Assembly (NCBI GenBank): GCA_014649155.1
Contig: BMSM01000004.1
Span: forward strand, 1 to 64,000
DNA length: 64,000 nucleotides
Direction: 5' to 3'
Source: Streptomyces griseoviridis
GTDB lineage: Bacteria; Actinomycetota; Actinomycetes; Streptomycetales; Streptomycetaceae
In this document: piece by piece, positions 45,489-55,200 of the stretch
Layout: every line of letters begins with the position of its first letter
Position numbering within the stretch: the first letter of the stretch is position 1
Notes under the pieces: generated by a model
The model's database searches: none
Told to the model about the DNA's origin: nothing
What the model saw: the letters and a program-made list of their open reading frames with translations, nothing else
Made by a program: the position numbers and the translations under genes

Positions 45489-45584
45489 GCGGTACCCTGC
45501 GGAGGGTGACGTCGAACGCGTGCGCACCGACCCCGGGGACACCCTCACTAGTTCGCCTTTCAACTTCTTAGGTAGACTTCATCC

Positions 45585-46061
45585 ATGGAGACCGAGACGG
45601 CCACCCGCTGGCTGACCGAAGCGGAACAGTCCGCCTGGCGCACCCACCTGGAGGTCAACAAGCTGTTGTCCTACCAGCTAGAGAAGGATCTTCAGCCGTT
45701 CGGCCTGACCATGAACGACTACGAGATCCTGGTGAACCTCTCCGAGTCGGAGGACGTGCGGATGCGGATGAGCGACCTCGCCACCGCCACGCTCCAGTCC
45801 AAGAGCCGCCTCTCGCACCAGATCACGCGCATGGAGAACGCCGACCTCGTGCGGCGGGAGAACTGCGAGTCCGACCGCCGGGGCCTGTACGCCGTACTGA
45901 CCGAGCACGGCATGGAGACCATGCGGAAGGTCGCCCCGCACCACGTGGCCTCGGTGCGCCGGCACTTCATCGACCTGCTCTCCCCCGAGGCCCTCACGGA
46001 GCTGGACAAGGCGCTGCGGCCCATCGCCGACCATCTGCGGGGGCAGCGCGGCCGTCCCTGA
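45585..46061 (+). CDS. absC: MarR-family antibiotic regulator AbsC
   Basis: This 158-residue MarR protein has winged-helix segments TMNDYEILVNLSES and LATATLQSKSRLSHQITRMENADLV, then RRENCESDRRGLYAVLTEHG. The length and position beside the three AIM24 genes match AbsC of S. coelicolor, a pleiotropic regulator of antibiotic production linked to zinc. A -10-like TAGACT at 45573-45578 lies six bases before the ATG, so the message is probably leaderless. The AACTTCTTAGGTAGACTT segment around it has imperfect symmetry and may be the operator. Confidence 0.9.
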   Translation: METETATRWLTEAEQSAWRTHLEVNKLLSYQLEKDLQPFGLTMNDYEILVNLSESEDVRMRMSDLATATLQSKSRLSHQITRMENADLVRRENCESDRRGLYAVLTEHGMETMRKVAPHHVASVRRHFIDLLSPEALTELDKALRPIADHLRGQRGRP

Positions 46062-46213
46062 GACGCCAGGCCGTGTCCGGGAAGTCCCTCCGTCCGTCCG
46101 GCCGGAGGGCGGGTCACGCGGCGTCGGGTGCGTGCTCCCGCCGTGCCGGGCTCAGTCCCGTGGGCGAGAGTGCGTGCCGGGCGTCGCGGGGCAGGAGGGA
46201 CTCCGCGGACGCG

Positions 46214-46350
46214 GCCCAGGGCCTGTCGTTCGGATCAGGTCGCGGGGAATCGGCTGCGCCTTCCTCCACACCTACAACCACCACCGCTGCCACACCGCCC
46301 TCGGCGGCCAGCCACCCATCAGCCGCGTCAACAACGCTGCGGGTCAATAC
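46214..46350 (+). mobile_element. Composite insertion-sequence remnant
   Basis: The first ~49 bases match half of the MITE-like element at 23134-23221, starting AGGGCCTGTCGTTCGG. From ~46262 the sequence encodes the tail of an integrase-type (IS481/IS3-like) transposase: LHTYNHHRCHTALGG, then PPISRVNNAAGQYT. No other transposase part remains. The final 24 bases recur at 7323-7346. The histidine kinase gene on the other strand ends inside it. Confidence 0.75.
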
Positions 46351-47756
46351 ACCTGGAGCGCGGGCAGGCGCAGTTCGAACAGGGCGCCGCCCGCCGGTGC
46401 CTCACGGACGGTGAGCGTGCCCTCGTGGCGTACGGCGACGTCCCGGGCGATGGCGAGGCCCAGCCCGGCGCCGCCGTCGTCCCGGCTGCGGGCCGCGTCG
46501 AGCCGTACGAAGCGCGCGAAGATCCGGTCCCGGTCGGCGGCGGGGACGCCCTCGCCGTCGTCGGCGACCGCCAGCACGGCCGTGTCCCCCTCGCGGGCCA
46601 CGGTGACCTCGACCGCCGACCGGGCGTGCCGCTCGGCGTTGTCCAGCAGGTTGGCCAGGACCCGCCCCAGCTGCCCGCGCGACCCCGCGACGGTCACGCC
46701 CCCCGCGGTCCGCACCCGCACCCCGGCACGCCCCGCCGCCGCCTCCCGGGCGAGCGCGGCGAGGTCCACCCGCGCGTCGCCCGGCCGCTCCCCCGCGTCC
46801 AGGCGGGCGAGCAGCAGCAGGTCGGCGGCGAGCCGCTGGAGCCGTACGGTGTCCTCCACCGCGCCGTCGACGTCGAGCAACTCGGGATGCGCGGCGCCCA
46901 CTTCGAGCTGGGTGCGCAGGGACGCGATGGGGCTGCGCAGTTCGTGCGAGGCGTCCGCGACGAAGCGGCGCTGGCGCTCCACCGAGGTCTGGAGGGCGGC
47001 CAGGGTCTCGTTGGTGGTCAGGGCGAGCCGGGCGACCTCGTCGTGGGTGTCCGGGACCGGGACGCGGCGGGCGAGGTCCTCGGATGCGGTGATCGCGGCC
47101 ATCTCCCGGCGGATGCCCTCCACCGGGCGCAGCGCGCGCCGGGTGACCAGCCAGGTGACGCCGGCGACGACGGCCGCGAGGCAGGGGAAGCCGATCAGCA
47201 TGACGGTCAGCGCGGTGCGGACGGCGCCGTGCTCGGCGGAGAGCGGGGAGCCGGCGTGCACGGTGAGGGTGCCCCGGTCGTCGGTCTCCACGGTGACGGC
47301 GGCGAAGCGGTAGTCCTCCGTCTCGCCGTCGATCGTCGCGGAACCGTCGGTGACGGTGGTCCGGCCGCCGATCTCGCCGGGCTCCCGCCCCTCGTCCCGG
47401 TCGTCCTCGTCGCCGGCGGGGCGCCCGTCGGCGTCCGGACGCGGGCGTACGCCGGTGACGCCCGTGCCGCTGATCCGCTCCAGGTCCTCGCTGGCGGCGA
47501 CCAGGACGCCGTTCTCGTCGGTCACCTGCACCGGCCGGTCGTCGACGTCCAGGGAGAGGTCGTCGTAGCGGGTGCCGGCGGCGAGCTGGGCGGCGACCTC
47601 CCGCGCGGAGCGTTCCGCGGCGGTGCCGGCCTCGCCGAGCAGGTTCGAGCGCAAGGAGAGCAGCACCGCGGTCCCGGCGGCGACCAGGGCGACGGCGACC
47701 ACCAGGGTCGCGCCGAGGGTGGCGCGGGCCCGGACGGAACCGAACAGGCGGCTCAC
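46344..47756 (-). CDS. OmpR-partner sensor histidine kinase
   Basis: This 470-residue kinase has an N-terminal membrane helix (LGATLVVAVALVAAGTAVLL), an extracytoplasmic sensor rich in charged residues (~35-170), a second helix (VRTALTVMLIGFPCLAAVVAGVTWLV in pieces) and a HAMP. The H-box is RRFVADASHELRSPIASLRTQLEV, and the ATPase shows NLLDNAERHA, ADDGEGVP and GAGLGLAIARDVAVRH. The GTG overlaps the response-regulator stop. The last codons and the stop fall in insertion-sequence-derived DNA, so the natural C-terminus may have changed slightly. The divergent PepSY protein is a likely regulated partner. Confidence 0.9.
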   Translation of the reverse strand: MSRLFGSVRARATLGATLVVAVALVAAGTAVLLSLRSNLLGEAGTAAERSAREVAAQLAAGTRYDDLSLDVDDRPVQVTDENGVLVAASEDLERISGTGVTGVRPRPDADGRPAGDEDDRDEGREPGEIGGRTTVTDGSATIDGETEDYRFAAVTVETDDRGTLTVHAGSPLSAEHGAVRTALTVMLIGFPCLAAVVAGVTWLVTRRALRPVEGIRREMAAITASEDLARRVPVPDTHDEVARLALTTNETLAALQTSVERQRRFVADASHELRSPIASLRTQLEVGAAHPELLDVDGAVEDTVRLQRLAADLLLLARLDAGERPGDARVDLAALAREAAAGRAGVRVRTAGGVTVAGSRGQLGRVLANLLDNAERHARSAVEVTVAREGDTAVLAVADDGEGVPAADRDRIFARFVRLDAARSRDDGGAGLGLAIARDVAVRHEGTLTVREAPAGGALFELRLPALQVY

Positions 47757-48418
47757 CGGCCCGCCTCCAGCCGGTACCCGGCGCCGCGCACGGTCCGGAT
47801 GAGGTCGGCGCGCAGCTTGCGGCGCAGGGCGCTGACGTACACCTCGACGATGTTGGGGTCGCCCTCGTAGGCGAAGTCCCAGACGTGCTCCAGGATCTCG
47901 CCCTTGGAGACCACCTCGCCCGGCCGCAGCACCAGCTGCTCCAGTACGGCGAACTCCCGCGCCGTGAGGGTGACTTCCTCGCCGGCGAGGAAGACGCGGC
48001 GGGCTGCCGTGTCGACCCGCAGGTCTCCGAGGACGCGCACCGGGGAGGCCCCGGCACCCGGCCGGCGGCGCAGCAGCGCCTTGATCCTGGCCACCAGGAC
48101 GACGTACGAGAACGGTTTCGTGAGGTAGTCGTCGGCGCCGGTGTCCAGGCCCTCCGCCTCGTCGTACTCCCCGTCCTTGGCGGTCAGCATCAGGATCGGC
48201 ACCTCGTGGCCGGCGGCGCGCAGGGCGGCGCAGACCCGGTAGCCGTTCATGCCGGGCAGCATGATGTCGAGGACGACCAGGTCGTACGTGCCCTCCCCGG
48301 CCCGGTGCAGGCCCTCCCGTCCGTCGTGGACGACGTCCACGGCGTAGCCCTCGGCCGTCAGGCCCTTGGCCAGCGACAGGGCCAGTCGTTTCTCGTCCTC
48401 GACGATGAGCAGGCGCAT
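47753..48418 (-). CDS. OmpR/PhoB-family response regulator
   Basis: This 221-residue regulator has a receiver with MRLLIVEDEKRLA, phospho-acceptor D51 in VVLDIMLPG and K in YLTKPFSYVVL. A winged-helix output domain ends in FAYEGDPNIVEVYVSALRRKLRADLIRTVRGAGYRLEAG. It overlaps the sensor kinase gene by four bases. Direct repeats 20-50 bases upstream, between it and the divergent PepSY gene, are plausible binding sites for both genes. Confidence 0.94.
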   Translation of the reverse strand: MRLLIVEDEKRLALSLAKGLTAEGYAVDVVHDGREGLHRAGEGTYDLVVLDIMLPGMNGYRVCAALRAAGHEVPILMLTAKDGEYDEAEGLDTGADDYLTKPFSYVVLVARIKALLRRRPGAGASPVRVLGDLRVDTAARRVFLAGEEVTLTAREFAVLEQLVLRPGEVVSKGEILEHVWDFAYEGDPNIVEVYVSALRRKLRADLIRTVRGAGYRLEAGR

Positions 48419-48441
48419 GGGTCAAGGGTCGCGTACCCGAG

Positions 48442-48470
48442 CTGAAGATCGCTTCAGGTGGCTTCAGGTT
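48442..48470. promoter_or_regulatory. OmpR-type direct repeats in the divergent promoter
   Basis: GCTTCAGGT occurs at 48451 and again at 48461, a 10-bp period. An inverted CTGAAG is at 48442-48447 and a CTCAG follows. Tandem half-sites spaced one helix turn apart are typical of OmpR-family binding. The cluster lies between the response-regulator start and the PepSY gene. Confidence 0.55.
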
Positions 48471-48547
48471 CCCCTCAGCGTCGGTCCAGGACAGTGAGGA
48501 CGTCGGCACAGACGCCGGCAGAACGGACCGACCCGGGAGGAAATCCA

Positions 48548-49168
48548 ATGAAGCGCAACATCGTCATCGCCGTCGTCGCGGCCGCCGCGCTGGTCGGCGG
48601 AGGGACCGCCACCGCCCTCGCGGTCGGCGGGGACGACGGCACCGGCGGGAGCGGCGACCGGCGGGAGAACGTCCGGCAGGCCGCTTCCGGGGTGACGGCG
48701 GCCGAGGCGATCACGGCGGCGCTGAAGGACACCTCCGGCACGGCCGTCTCCGCCGAGCTGGACGACGAGGACGAGGGCGGGAAGGCGGCCTGGGAGGTGG
48801 ACGTCCTCGCCGGGGACGGCACCTGGCACAGCGTCCGGGTCGACCCGGACGGCGGCGGCGTCCTCGGCTCCCGCGCGGACGACGACGAGGACGGCACCGC
48901 CGAGGTGCGGGCGGCCCTGGAGAACGCCTCCGTCACCGCCGCCGAGGCGGCCGGAGCGGCGGCCGGCAAGGGGACCGTGACCTCCGTGGACCTGGACGAC
49001 GACGGCACGGACCGGGGCTGGGAGGTGGAGACGCGGGCCTCCGGCGGCGGGGACGAGCGGGACTGGCGGGTCGGCCTCACCTCGGGCACCGTCACCGCCG
49101 ACCGGGACGACGACGGCACGGACGGTTCCGAAGGTTCCGACGGCTCCGGCGACTCCGACGACGACTGA
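48548..49168 (+). CDS. Exported PepSY-domain protein
   Basis: This 206-residue protein has an N-terminal hydrophobic signal or anchor (NIVIAVVAAAALVGGGTATALAV, ~4-26). Two PepSY-like repeats follow (TAAEAITAALKDTSGTAVSAEL and TAAEAAGAAAGKGTVTSVDLDD) and the tail is Asp/Ser/Gly-rich. The ATG has GGAGG seven bases upstream. Divergence from a two-component system with shared direct repeats suggests it is a regulated envelope protein or a modulator of the sensor. Its high Asp content could bind cations; that is inference. Confidence 0.8.
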   Translation: MKRNIVIAVVAAAALVGGGTATALAVGGDDGTGGSGDRRENVRQAASGVTAAEAITAALKDTSGTAVSAELDDEDEGGKAAWEVDVLAGDGTWHSVRVDPDGGGVLGSRADDDEDGTAEVRAALENASVTAAEAAGAAAGKGTVTSVDLDDDGTDRGWEVETRASGGGDERDWRVGLTSGTVTADRDDDGTDGSEGSDGSGDSDDD

Positions 49169-49267
49169 CGGCCCCGGCGACTGACGGGCCGGAGACTGCT
49201 GCCGACGCCGGAAAACGGCTGACGGAGCCTGCCGGCGGGTGGCGGGGCCGGGAAGGGGCGCCCCGCG

Positions 49268-50224
49268 TCACCCCTCCGTGAGCCCCGCCACCAGTTCGTC
49301 GGCCGCGCGGTACGGGTCCAGTTCGCCCGCGACGATCCGCTCCGCCAGCGCGCCCAGACGGCGGTCGCCGTGCAGGTCGCCGATGCGGGCGCGCAGGGCC
49401 GTCACCGCGAGGGTCTCCACCTCGCGGGCGGCCCGCGCCCGCCGGCGCTCCGCGAGGACGCCCCGCTCCTCCGTCCACGCCCGGTGCTTCTCCAGGGCCT
49501 CCACGACCTCGTCGATGCCCTCGCCGCGGGCGGCGACCGTCTTGACGATCGGGGGGCGCCAGTCCCCCGGGGCACGGGACTCGCCGAGGCCGAGCATGTG
49601 GTTCAGCTCGCGCGCGGTCGCGTCCGCGCCGTCCCGGTCGGCCTTGTTGACGACGTAGACGTCGCCGATCTCCAGGATGCCGGCCTTGGCGGCCTGGATG
49701 CCGTCGCCCATGCCGGGGGCGAGGAGGACGACGGAGGTGTCGGCCTGCGAGGCGATCTCCACCTCGGACTGGCCGACGCCGACCGTCTCGACCAGGATCA
49801 CGTCGCAGCCCGCCGCGTCCAGGACGCGGATGGCCTGCGGCGCGGCCCAGGCGAGGCCGCCGAGGTGGCCCCGGGTGGCCATGGAGCGGATGTAGACGCC
49901 GGGGTCGGAGGCGTGGTCGGACATCCGCACCCGGTCGCCGAGCAGGGCCCCGCCGGAGAAGGGGGACGACGGGTCCACGGCGAGGACGCCGACCCGTCGG
50001 CCCTGCTTGCGGTACGCCGTCACCAGCGCCGACGTGGAGGTGGACTTGCCGACGCCCGGCGAACCGGTCAGGCCGACCACGTACGCCCCGCCGGTCAGCG
50101 GGGCCAGCGCGGCCATGACCTCGCGGAGCTGCCCGGACGCCCCCTCCACCAGGGAGATCAGCCGGGCCACGGCCCGCGGCCTGCCCTCCCTGGCCTGAGC
50201 CACCAGTGCGGCGACGTCCTGCAT
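49268..50224 (-). CDS. meaB: MeaB-type G-protein chaperone of B12 mutases
   Basis: This 318-residue GTPase has P-loop GLTGSPGVGKSTST (K60), VGVLAVDPSSPFSGGALLGDRVRM, a DVILVETVGVGQSEVE switch segment and the NKAD base motif. MeaB guards methylmalonyl-CoA and related mutases, gating cobalamin loading. The ATG at 50224 has GGGAG upstream. It is the second gene after the acetyl-CoA acetyltransferase (48-base gap) in the same direction. The IcmA mutase encoded in this window is a possible client, besides methylmalonyl-CoA mutase encoded elsewhere. Confidence 0.94.
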   Translation of the reverse strand: MQDVAALVAQAREGRPRAVARLISLVEGASGQLREVMAALAPLTGGAYVVGLTGSPGVGKSTSTSALVTAYRKQGRRVGVLAVDPSSPFSGGALLGDRVRMSDHASDPGVYIRSMATRGHLGGLAWAAPQAIRVLDAAGCDVILVETVGVGQSEVEIASQADTSVVLLAPGMGDGIQAAKAGILEIGDVYVVNKADRDGADATARELNHMLGLGESRAPGDWRPPIVKTVAARGEGIDEVVEALEKHRAWTEERGVLAERRRARAAREVETLAVTALRARIGDLHGDRRLGALAERIVAGELDPYRAADELVAGLTEG

Positions 50225-50272
50225 GCGCACAGCTCCCTTCACGTCGTACCGGCCACGGCGTACCGGCCGGTC

Positions 50273-51472
50273 TCAGCTCTTCGGTACCCGGACGATCAGC
50301 GCGTCACCCTGGCCGCCCCCGCCGCACAGCGCCGCCGCGCCGGTGCCGCCGCCGCGCCGCTTCAGCTCCAGGGCCAGGTGCAGCACCAGACGGGCGCCGG
50401 ACATGCCGATGGGGTGGCCGAGGGCGATGGCACCGCCGTTCACGTTCACCTTTTCGGTGGAGATGCCGAGGTCCTTCATTGACTGGGCGGCGACCGCCGC
50501 GAACGCCTCGTTGATCTCGATCAGGTCGAGGTCGGAGATGTCCAGGCCCTCCTTGCCGAGCGCGTGCCGGATCGCGTTCGACGGCTGCGACTGCAAAGAG
50601 TTGTCCGGCCCGGCCACGTTCCCGTGGGCGCCGATCTCGGCGAGCCACTCCAGGCCCAGCTCCTCGGCCTTGGCCTTGCTCATGACCACCACGGCCGCCG
50701 CGCCGTCGGAGATCTGCGAGGACGAGCCCGCCGTGATCGTGCCGTCCTTGCTGAAGGCCGGGCGCAGCCGGCCGAGCGACTCGGCGGTGGTGTCGGGGCG
50801 GATGCCCTCGTCCTTGCTGAACACCACCGGTTCGCCCTTGCGCTGGGGAATCTCCACCGGCGTGATCTCCGCCTCGAAGATCCCGTTCTTCTGGGCCGCC
50901 GCCGCCCGCTGGTGGGAGAGCGCGGCGATCTCGTCCTGCTCCTCGCGGGTCAGGCCGAGGCGGCTGTTGTGCTTCTCGGTGGACTCGCCCATCGCGATGT
51001 GCTCGAAGGCGTCGGTCAGACCGTCGTACGCCATCGCGTCGAGCAGTTCGACCGCGCCGTACTTGAAGCCCTCGCGGGACTTCGGCAGCAGGTGCGGGGC
51101 GTTGGTCATGGACTCCTGGCCGCCGGCCACCACGATGTCGAACTCGCCGGCCCGGATCAGCTGGTCGGCCAGGGCGATCGCGTCGAGGCCGGAGAGGCAG
51201 ACCTTGTTGACGGTGAGCGCCGGCACGTTCATCGGGATGCCGGCCTTGACGGCGGCCTGGCGTGCCGGGATCTGCCCCGCCCCGGCCTGGAGCACCTGCC
51301 CCATGATCACGTACTGCACCTGGTCGCCGCCGATCCCCGCACGGTCGAGGGCGGCCTTGATCGCGAAGCCGCCGAGATCGGCCCCCGAGAAGGACTTCAG
51401 CGAGCCGAGCAGACGGCCCATGGGCGTCCGCGCGCCCGCGACGATCACGGAGCTGTTCGTAGTGGAAGCCAT
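50273..51472 (-). CDS. Acetyl-CoA C-acetyltransferase (thiolase)
   Basis: This 399-residue biosynthetic or degradative thiolase has nucleophile C92 in [14 protein letters not shown], the family segment [27 protein letters not shown], the [10 protein letters not shown] histidine loop and a C-terminal cysteine in [12 protein letters not shown]. It condenses or cleaves acetoacetyl-CoA in the cytoplasm. It is divergent from the methylmalonyl-CoA epimerase gene and precedes meaB, which fits acyl-CoA and ethylmalonyl-type carbon flow. Confidence 0.95.
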   Translation of the reverse strand: MASTTNSSVIVAGARTPMGRLLGSLKSFSGADLGGFAIKAALDRAGIGGDQVQYVIMGQVLQAGAGQIPARQAAVKAGIPMNVPALTVNKVCLSGLDAIALADQLIRAGEFDIVVAGGQESMTNAPHLLPKSREGFKYGAVELLDAMAYDGLTDAFEHIAMGESTEKHNSRLGLTREEQDEIAALSHQRAAAAQKNGIFEAEITPVEIPQRKGEPVVFSKDEGIRPDTTAESLGRLRPAFSKDGTITAGSSSQISDGAAAVVVMSKAKAEELGLEWLAEIGAHGNVAGPDNSLQSQPSNAIRHALGKEGLDISDLDLIEINEAFAAVAAQSMKDLGISTEKVNVNGGAIALGHPIGMSGARLVLHLALELKRRGGGTGAAALCGGGGQGDALIVRVPKS

Positions 51473-51619
51473 GTGCTGCGATCCCCTTACCGGCCTGCAC
51501 GGCCGAGGAGTGAACGAGGGTTTACTCGAATGTACTGAGCGGTATGCGACCCGTCATCGGGCCGTCGGTGTGATCGCGCGCACGTTGCGTAACCACCCGG
51601 ACAGCGCTCCACTGGTTCC

Positions 51620-52060
51620 ATGTTGACGCGGATCGACCACATCGGGATCGCCTGTCATGACCTCGACGCGACCGTCGAGTTCTACCGGACCACCTACGGC
51701 TTCGAGGTGTTCCACACCGAGGTGAACGAGGAGCAGGGCGTACGCGAGGCCATGCTCAAGATCAACGATACGTCGGACGGCGGATCGTCCTACCTCCAGC
51801 TGCTGGAACCCGTCCGCGAGGACTCCGCGGTGGGCAAGTGGCTCGCGAAGAACGGGGAGGGTGTCCACCACATCGCCTTCGGCACGGCGGACGTCGACGC
51901 CGACGCGGAGGACATCCGGGGCAAGGGCGTACGGGTGCTGTACGACGAGCCGCGGCGCGGTTCCATGGGGTCGCGGATCACCTTCCTGCACCCCAAGGAC
52001 TGTCATGGCGTCCTCACAGAACTGGTCACTTCGGCGGCTGTTGAGTCACCTGAGCACTGA
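51620..52060 (+). CDS. mce: Methylmalonyl-CoA epimerase
   Basis: This 146-residue glyoxalase-fold enzyme interconverts (2R)- and (2S)-methylmalonyl-CoA. The metal ligands expected from the family are present: H7 in RIDHIGIA, Q60 in SSYLQLLEP, H84 in GVHHIAF and E134 in LTELV, with spacings close to the Propionibacterium enzyme. The ATG is at 51620; no strong ribosome site precedes it. It is divergent from the thiolase-meaB unit, and together they serve propionyl-CoA and methylmalonyl-CoA metabolism. Confidence 0.95.
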   Translation: MLTRIDHIGIACHDLDATVEFYRTTYGFEVFHTEVNEEQGVREAMLKINDTSDGGSSYLQLLEPVREDSAVGKWLAKNGEGVHHIAFGTADVDADAEDIRGKGVRVLYDEPRRGSMGSRITFLHPKDCHGVLTELVTSAAVESPEH

Positions 52061-52087
52061 CCCTCGTACATAGGGGCCGGTAGGGTT
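52059..52087 (+). promoter_or_regulatory. Promoter upstream of scy
   Basis: TGACCC (52059-52064) and TAGGGT (52082-52087) are exactly 17 bp apart. The -35 begins in the last codon of the epimerase gene. The promoter lies about 210 bases before the scy start and is the best candidate in the gap. Confidence 0.55.
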
Positions 52088-52297
52088 GGGTGCGGTCGCC
52101 GCTCGATCCAGGGTGACCCGGTCCCGTCGTCACGCGTGGGACCGTACGCCGGGGTCCGGGTTTCGGGGGACGAGCGCCGGGGCAGCAGCACATGCTCCGC
52201 CGTTGATCTGACACCATTCCCCGGGGGCCCCGGTTCGCAAGGACGGTCGGGGTTCGTTCGGAGAGTGTTGCGACCAGGGGACGGATGGGACCGCGCA

Positions 52298-55200
52298 GTG
52301 CGGGGCTACGAGAGCCAGGAGCGAGAGCCGGCGGCTGACGTCGACCACCTCTCTCGGTTCGAGGCCGAGATGAAGCGGCTGAGGACCGAGCGGGAAAAGG
52401 CGATCCAGCACGCCGAGGACCTCGGCTACCAGGTCGAGGTGCTGCGCGCCAAGCTGCACGAGGCGCGCCGCACCATCATGTCCCGGCCCGCCTTCGACGG
52501 CGGCGATCTCGGGTACCAGGCCGAGCAGTTGCTGCGCCAGGCGCAGGTGCAGGCCGACCAGATCCGGGCCGACGCCGAGCGGGAGCTGAGCCAGGCCCGC
52601 GCGCAGACCCAGCGCATCCTCCAGGAGCACGCCGAGCAGGCGGCCCGGCTCCAGGCGGAGCTGCACCAGGAGGCGGTCAACCGGCGCCAGCAGCTCGACC
52701 AGGAGCTGGCCGAGCGCCGGCAGACCGTCGAGTCCCACGTCAACGAGAACGTGGCCTGGGCCGAGCAGCTGCGCGCCCGCACCGAGCAGCAGGCCCGCCG
52801 GCTCCTCGACGAGTCCCGCGCGGAGGCCGAGCAGTCCCTGGCCGCCGCCCGCGCGGAGGCCGAGCGGCTGACCGCCGAGGCCCGCCAGCGGCTGCGGAGC
52901 GAGGCGGAGTCGGCCCGCGCCGAGGCCGAGCAGATCCTGCGCCGCGCCCGCGCCGACGCCGAGCGGCTGCTGAACACGGCCGCGGGGCAGGCCCAGGAGG
53001 CCACCGACCACGCCGAGCGGCTGCGCACCTCCACCGCCGGCGAGGCCGAGGAGGCCCGGCGCCGCTCCCAGGAGCTGACCCGCGCCGCCGAGCAGCGCAT
53101 GTCCGCGGCCGAGGAGGCGCTGCGCAAGGCGCAGGCCGAGGCCGAGAAGCTGGTCGCCGAGGCCAAGGAGAACGCGGCCAAGGCCCTCGCCGGCGCCGAG
53201 GCGGCCAACGAGACGCGGACCCGCACGGCCAAGGAGCAGGTCGCCCGGCTGGTCGGCGAGGCCACCAAGGAGGCCGAGGCCACCAGGGCGGAGGCCGAGC
53301 AGCTCGTCGAGGACGCCCGCGCCGAGGCCGAGAAACTCGTCGCCGAGGCCGCCGAGAAGGCCCGCACGATCACCGCCGAGGAGACCGCCACCCAGCTCTC
53401 CAAGGCCGCCCGCACCGCCGAGGAGGTGCTCAACAAGGCGTCGGAGGAGGCCAAGCGGACCACCAGGGCCGCCGCCGAGGAGGCCGAGCGCATCCGCGGC
53501 GAGGCCGAGGCGGAGGCCGACCGGCTGCGCGCCGAGGCGCACGACATCGCCGAGGAGCTCAAGGGCGCCGCCAAGGACGACACCAAGGAGTACCGGGCCA
53601 AGACGGTCGAGCTCCAGGAGGAGGCCCGCCGGCTGCGCGGCGAGGCCGAGCAGCTGCGCGCCGACGCGGTCGCCGAGGGCGAGAAGATCCGCGCCGAGGC
53701 CCGCCGGGAGGCGGTCGCGCAGATCGAGGAGGCGGCCAAGTCCGCCGAGGAGCTGCTCGCCAAGGCCAAGGCGGACGCCGACGAGCTGCGGCAGGCCGCG
53801 ACCACCGACAGCGAGAAGGTCCGCACCGAGGCCATCGAGCGGGCCACGGCCCTGCGCCGGCAGGCCGAGGAGACCCTGGAGCGCACCCGCGCCGAGGCCG
53901 AGCGGCAGCGCGCGGACGCCGCCGAGGCGGCCGACGCGCTCCGCGCGGACGCCGAGCGCGCCGCCACCGAGCTGCGCGAGGAGACCGAGCGTGCCGTCGA
54001 GGCCCGCGCGTCGGAGGCCGCCGAGGAGCTGACCCGGCTCCGGACGGAGGCCGAGGAGCGGCTCGCCTCGGCCGAGCGGGCGCTGGCCGAGGCCCGCGAG
54101 GAGGCCGGACGCATCCGGCGCGAGGCCGCCGAGGAGGCCGAGCGGCAGCGCGTCGAGGCCGCCGAGCGCGTCCGCGCCCTCCAGCAGCAGGCCGAGGAGG
54201 AGGCCGAGCGGCTGCGCACCGAGGCCGCCGCCGACGCCTCCGCCTCCCGCGCCGAGGGCGAGGCCGTCGCCGTACGCCTGCGCACGGAGGCGGCGAGCGA
54301 GGCCGAGCGGCTGAAGTCGGAGGCGCAGGAGAGCGCCGACCGGGTGCGGGCGGAGGCGCAGAGTGCCGCCGAGCGGCTCGCGGCCGAGGCGTCCGAGACG
54401 CTGGCCGCCGCGCAGGAGGAGGCGGCCCGGCGCCGCCGCGAGGCGGAGGAGCTGCTCGGTTCGGCCCGCGAGGAGGCCGGCCAGGAGCGCGAGCGGGCCC
54501 GCGAGCAGAGCGAGGAGCTGCTGGCCTCGGCGCGCACCCGTGTGGAGGAGGCGCAGGCCGAGGCGGTCCGGCTGGTCGAGGAGGCCGACCGGCGCGCCAC
54601 CGAGATGGTCTCCGCGGCCGAGCAGCACGCCACGCAGGTGCGCGAGTCGGTGGCCGGGCTGCACGAGCAGGCCCAGGAGGAGATCACCGGGCTGCGCAGC
54701 GCCGCCGAGCACGCCGCCGACCGCACCCGGCGCGAGGCCGAGGAGGAGGCGGACCGGGTCCGCTCCGACGCCTACGCCGAGCGGGAGCGGGCCGGCGAGG
54801 ACGCGACCCGGCTCAGGCGCGAGGCGCAGGAGGAGACGGAGGCCGCCAAGGCGCTCGCCGAGCGGACCGTCTCCGAGGCGATCACCGAGGCCGAGCGCAT
54901 CCGCTCGGACGTCGCCGAGCACGCCCAGCGGGTGCGTACCGAGGCGTCCGACGCCATCGCCGAGGCCGAGCAGAGCGCGGCGCGCACCCGGGCGGACGCC
55001 CGGGAGGACGCCAACCGCATCCGCTCCGACGCCGCCACCCAGGCGGACACCCTGATCACCGAGGCCCGCGCGGAGGCCGAGCGGCTCACCACCGAGACGG
55101 CCGCCGAGACCGACCGGCTGCGCGCCGAGACGGTCGCCGAGACCGACCGGATGCGCGCCGCGGCGTCGGAGACGGTCGCCCAGGCCGAGGAGGCCGCGTC

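Noticed and set aside
46262..46350. Active transposase gene
   Set aside because: Only the last ~30 codons remain, without catalytic residues or a start.
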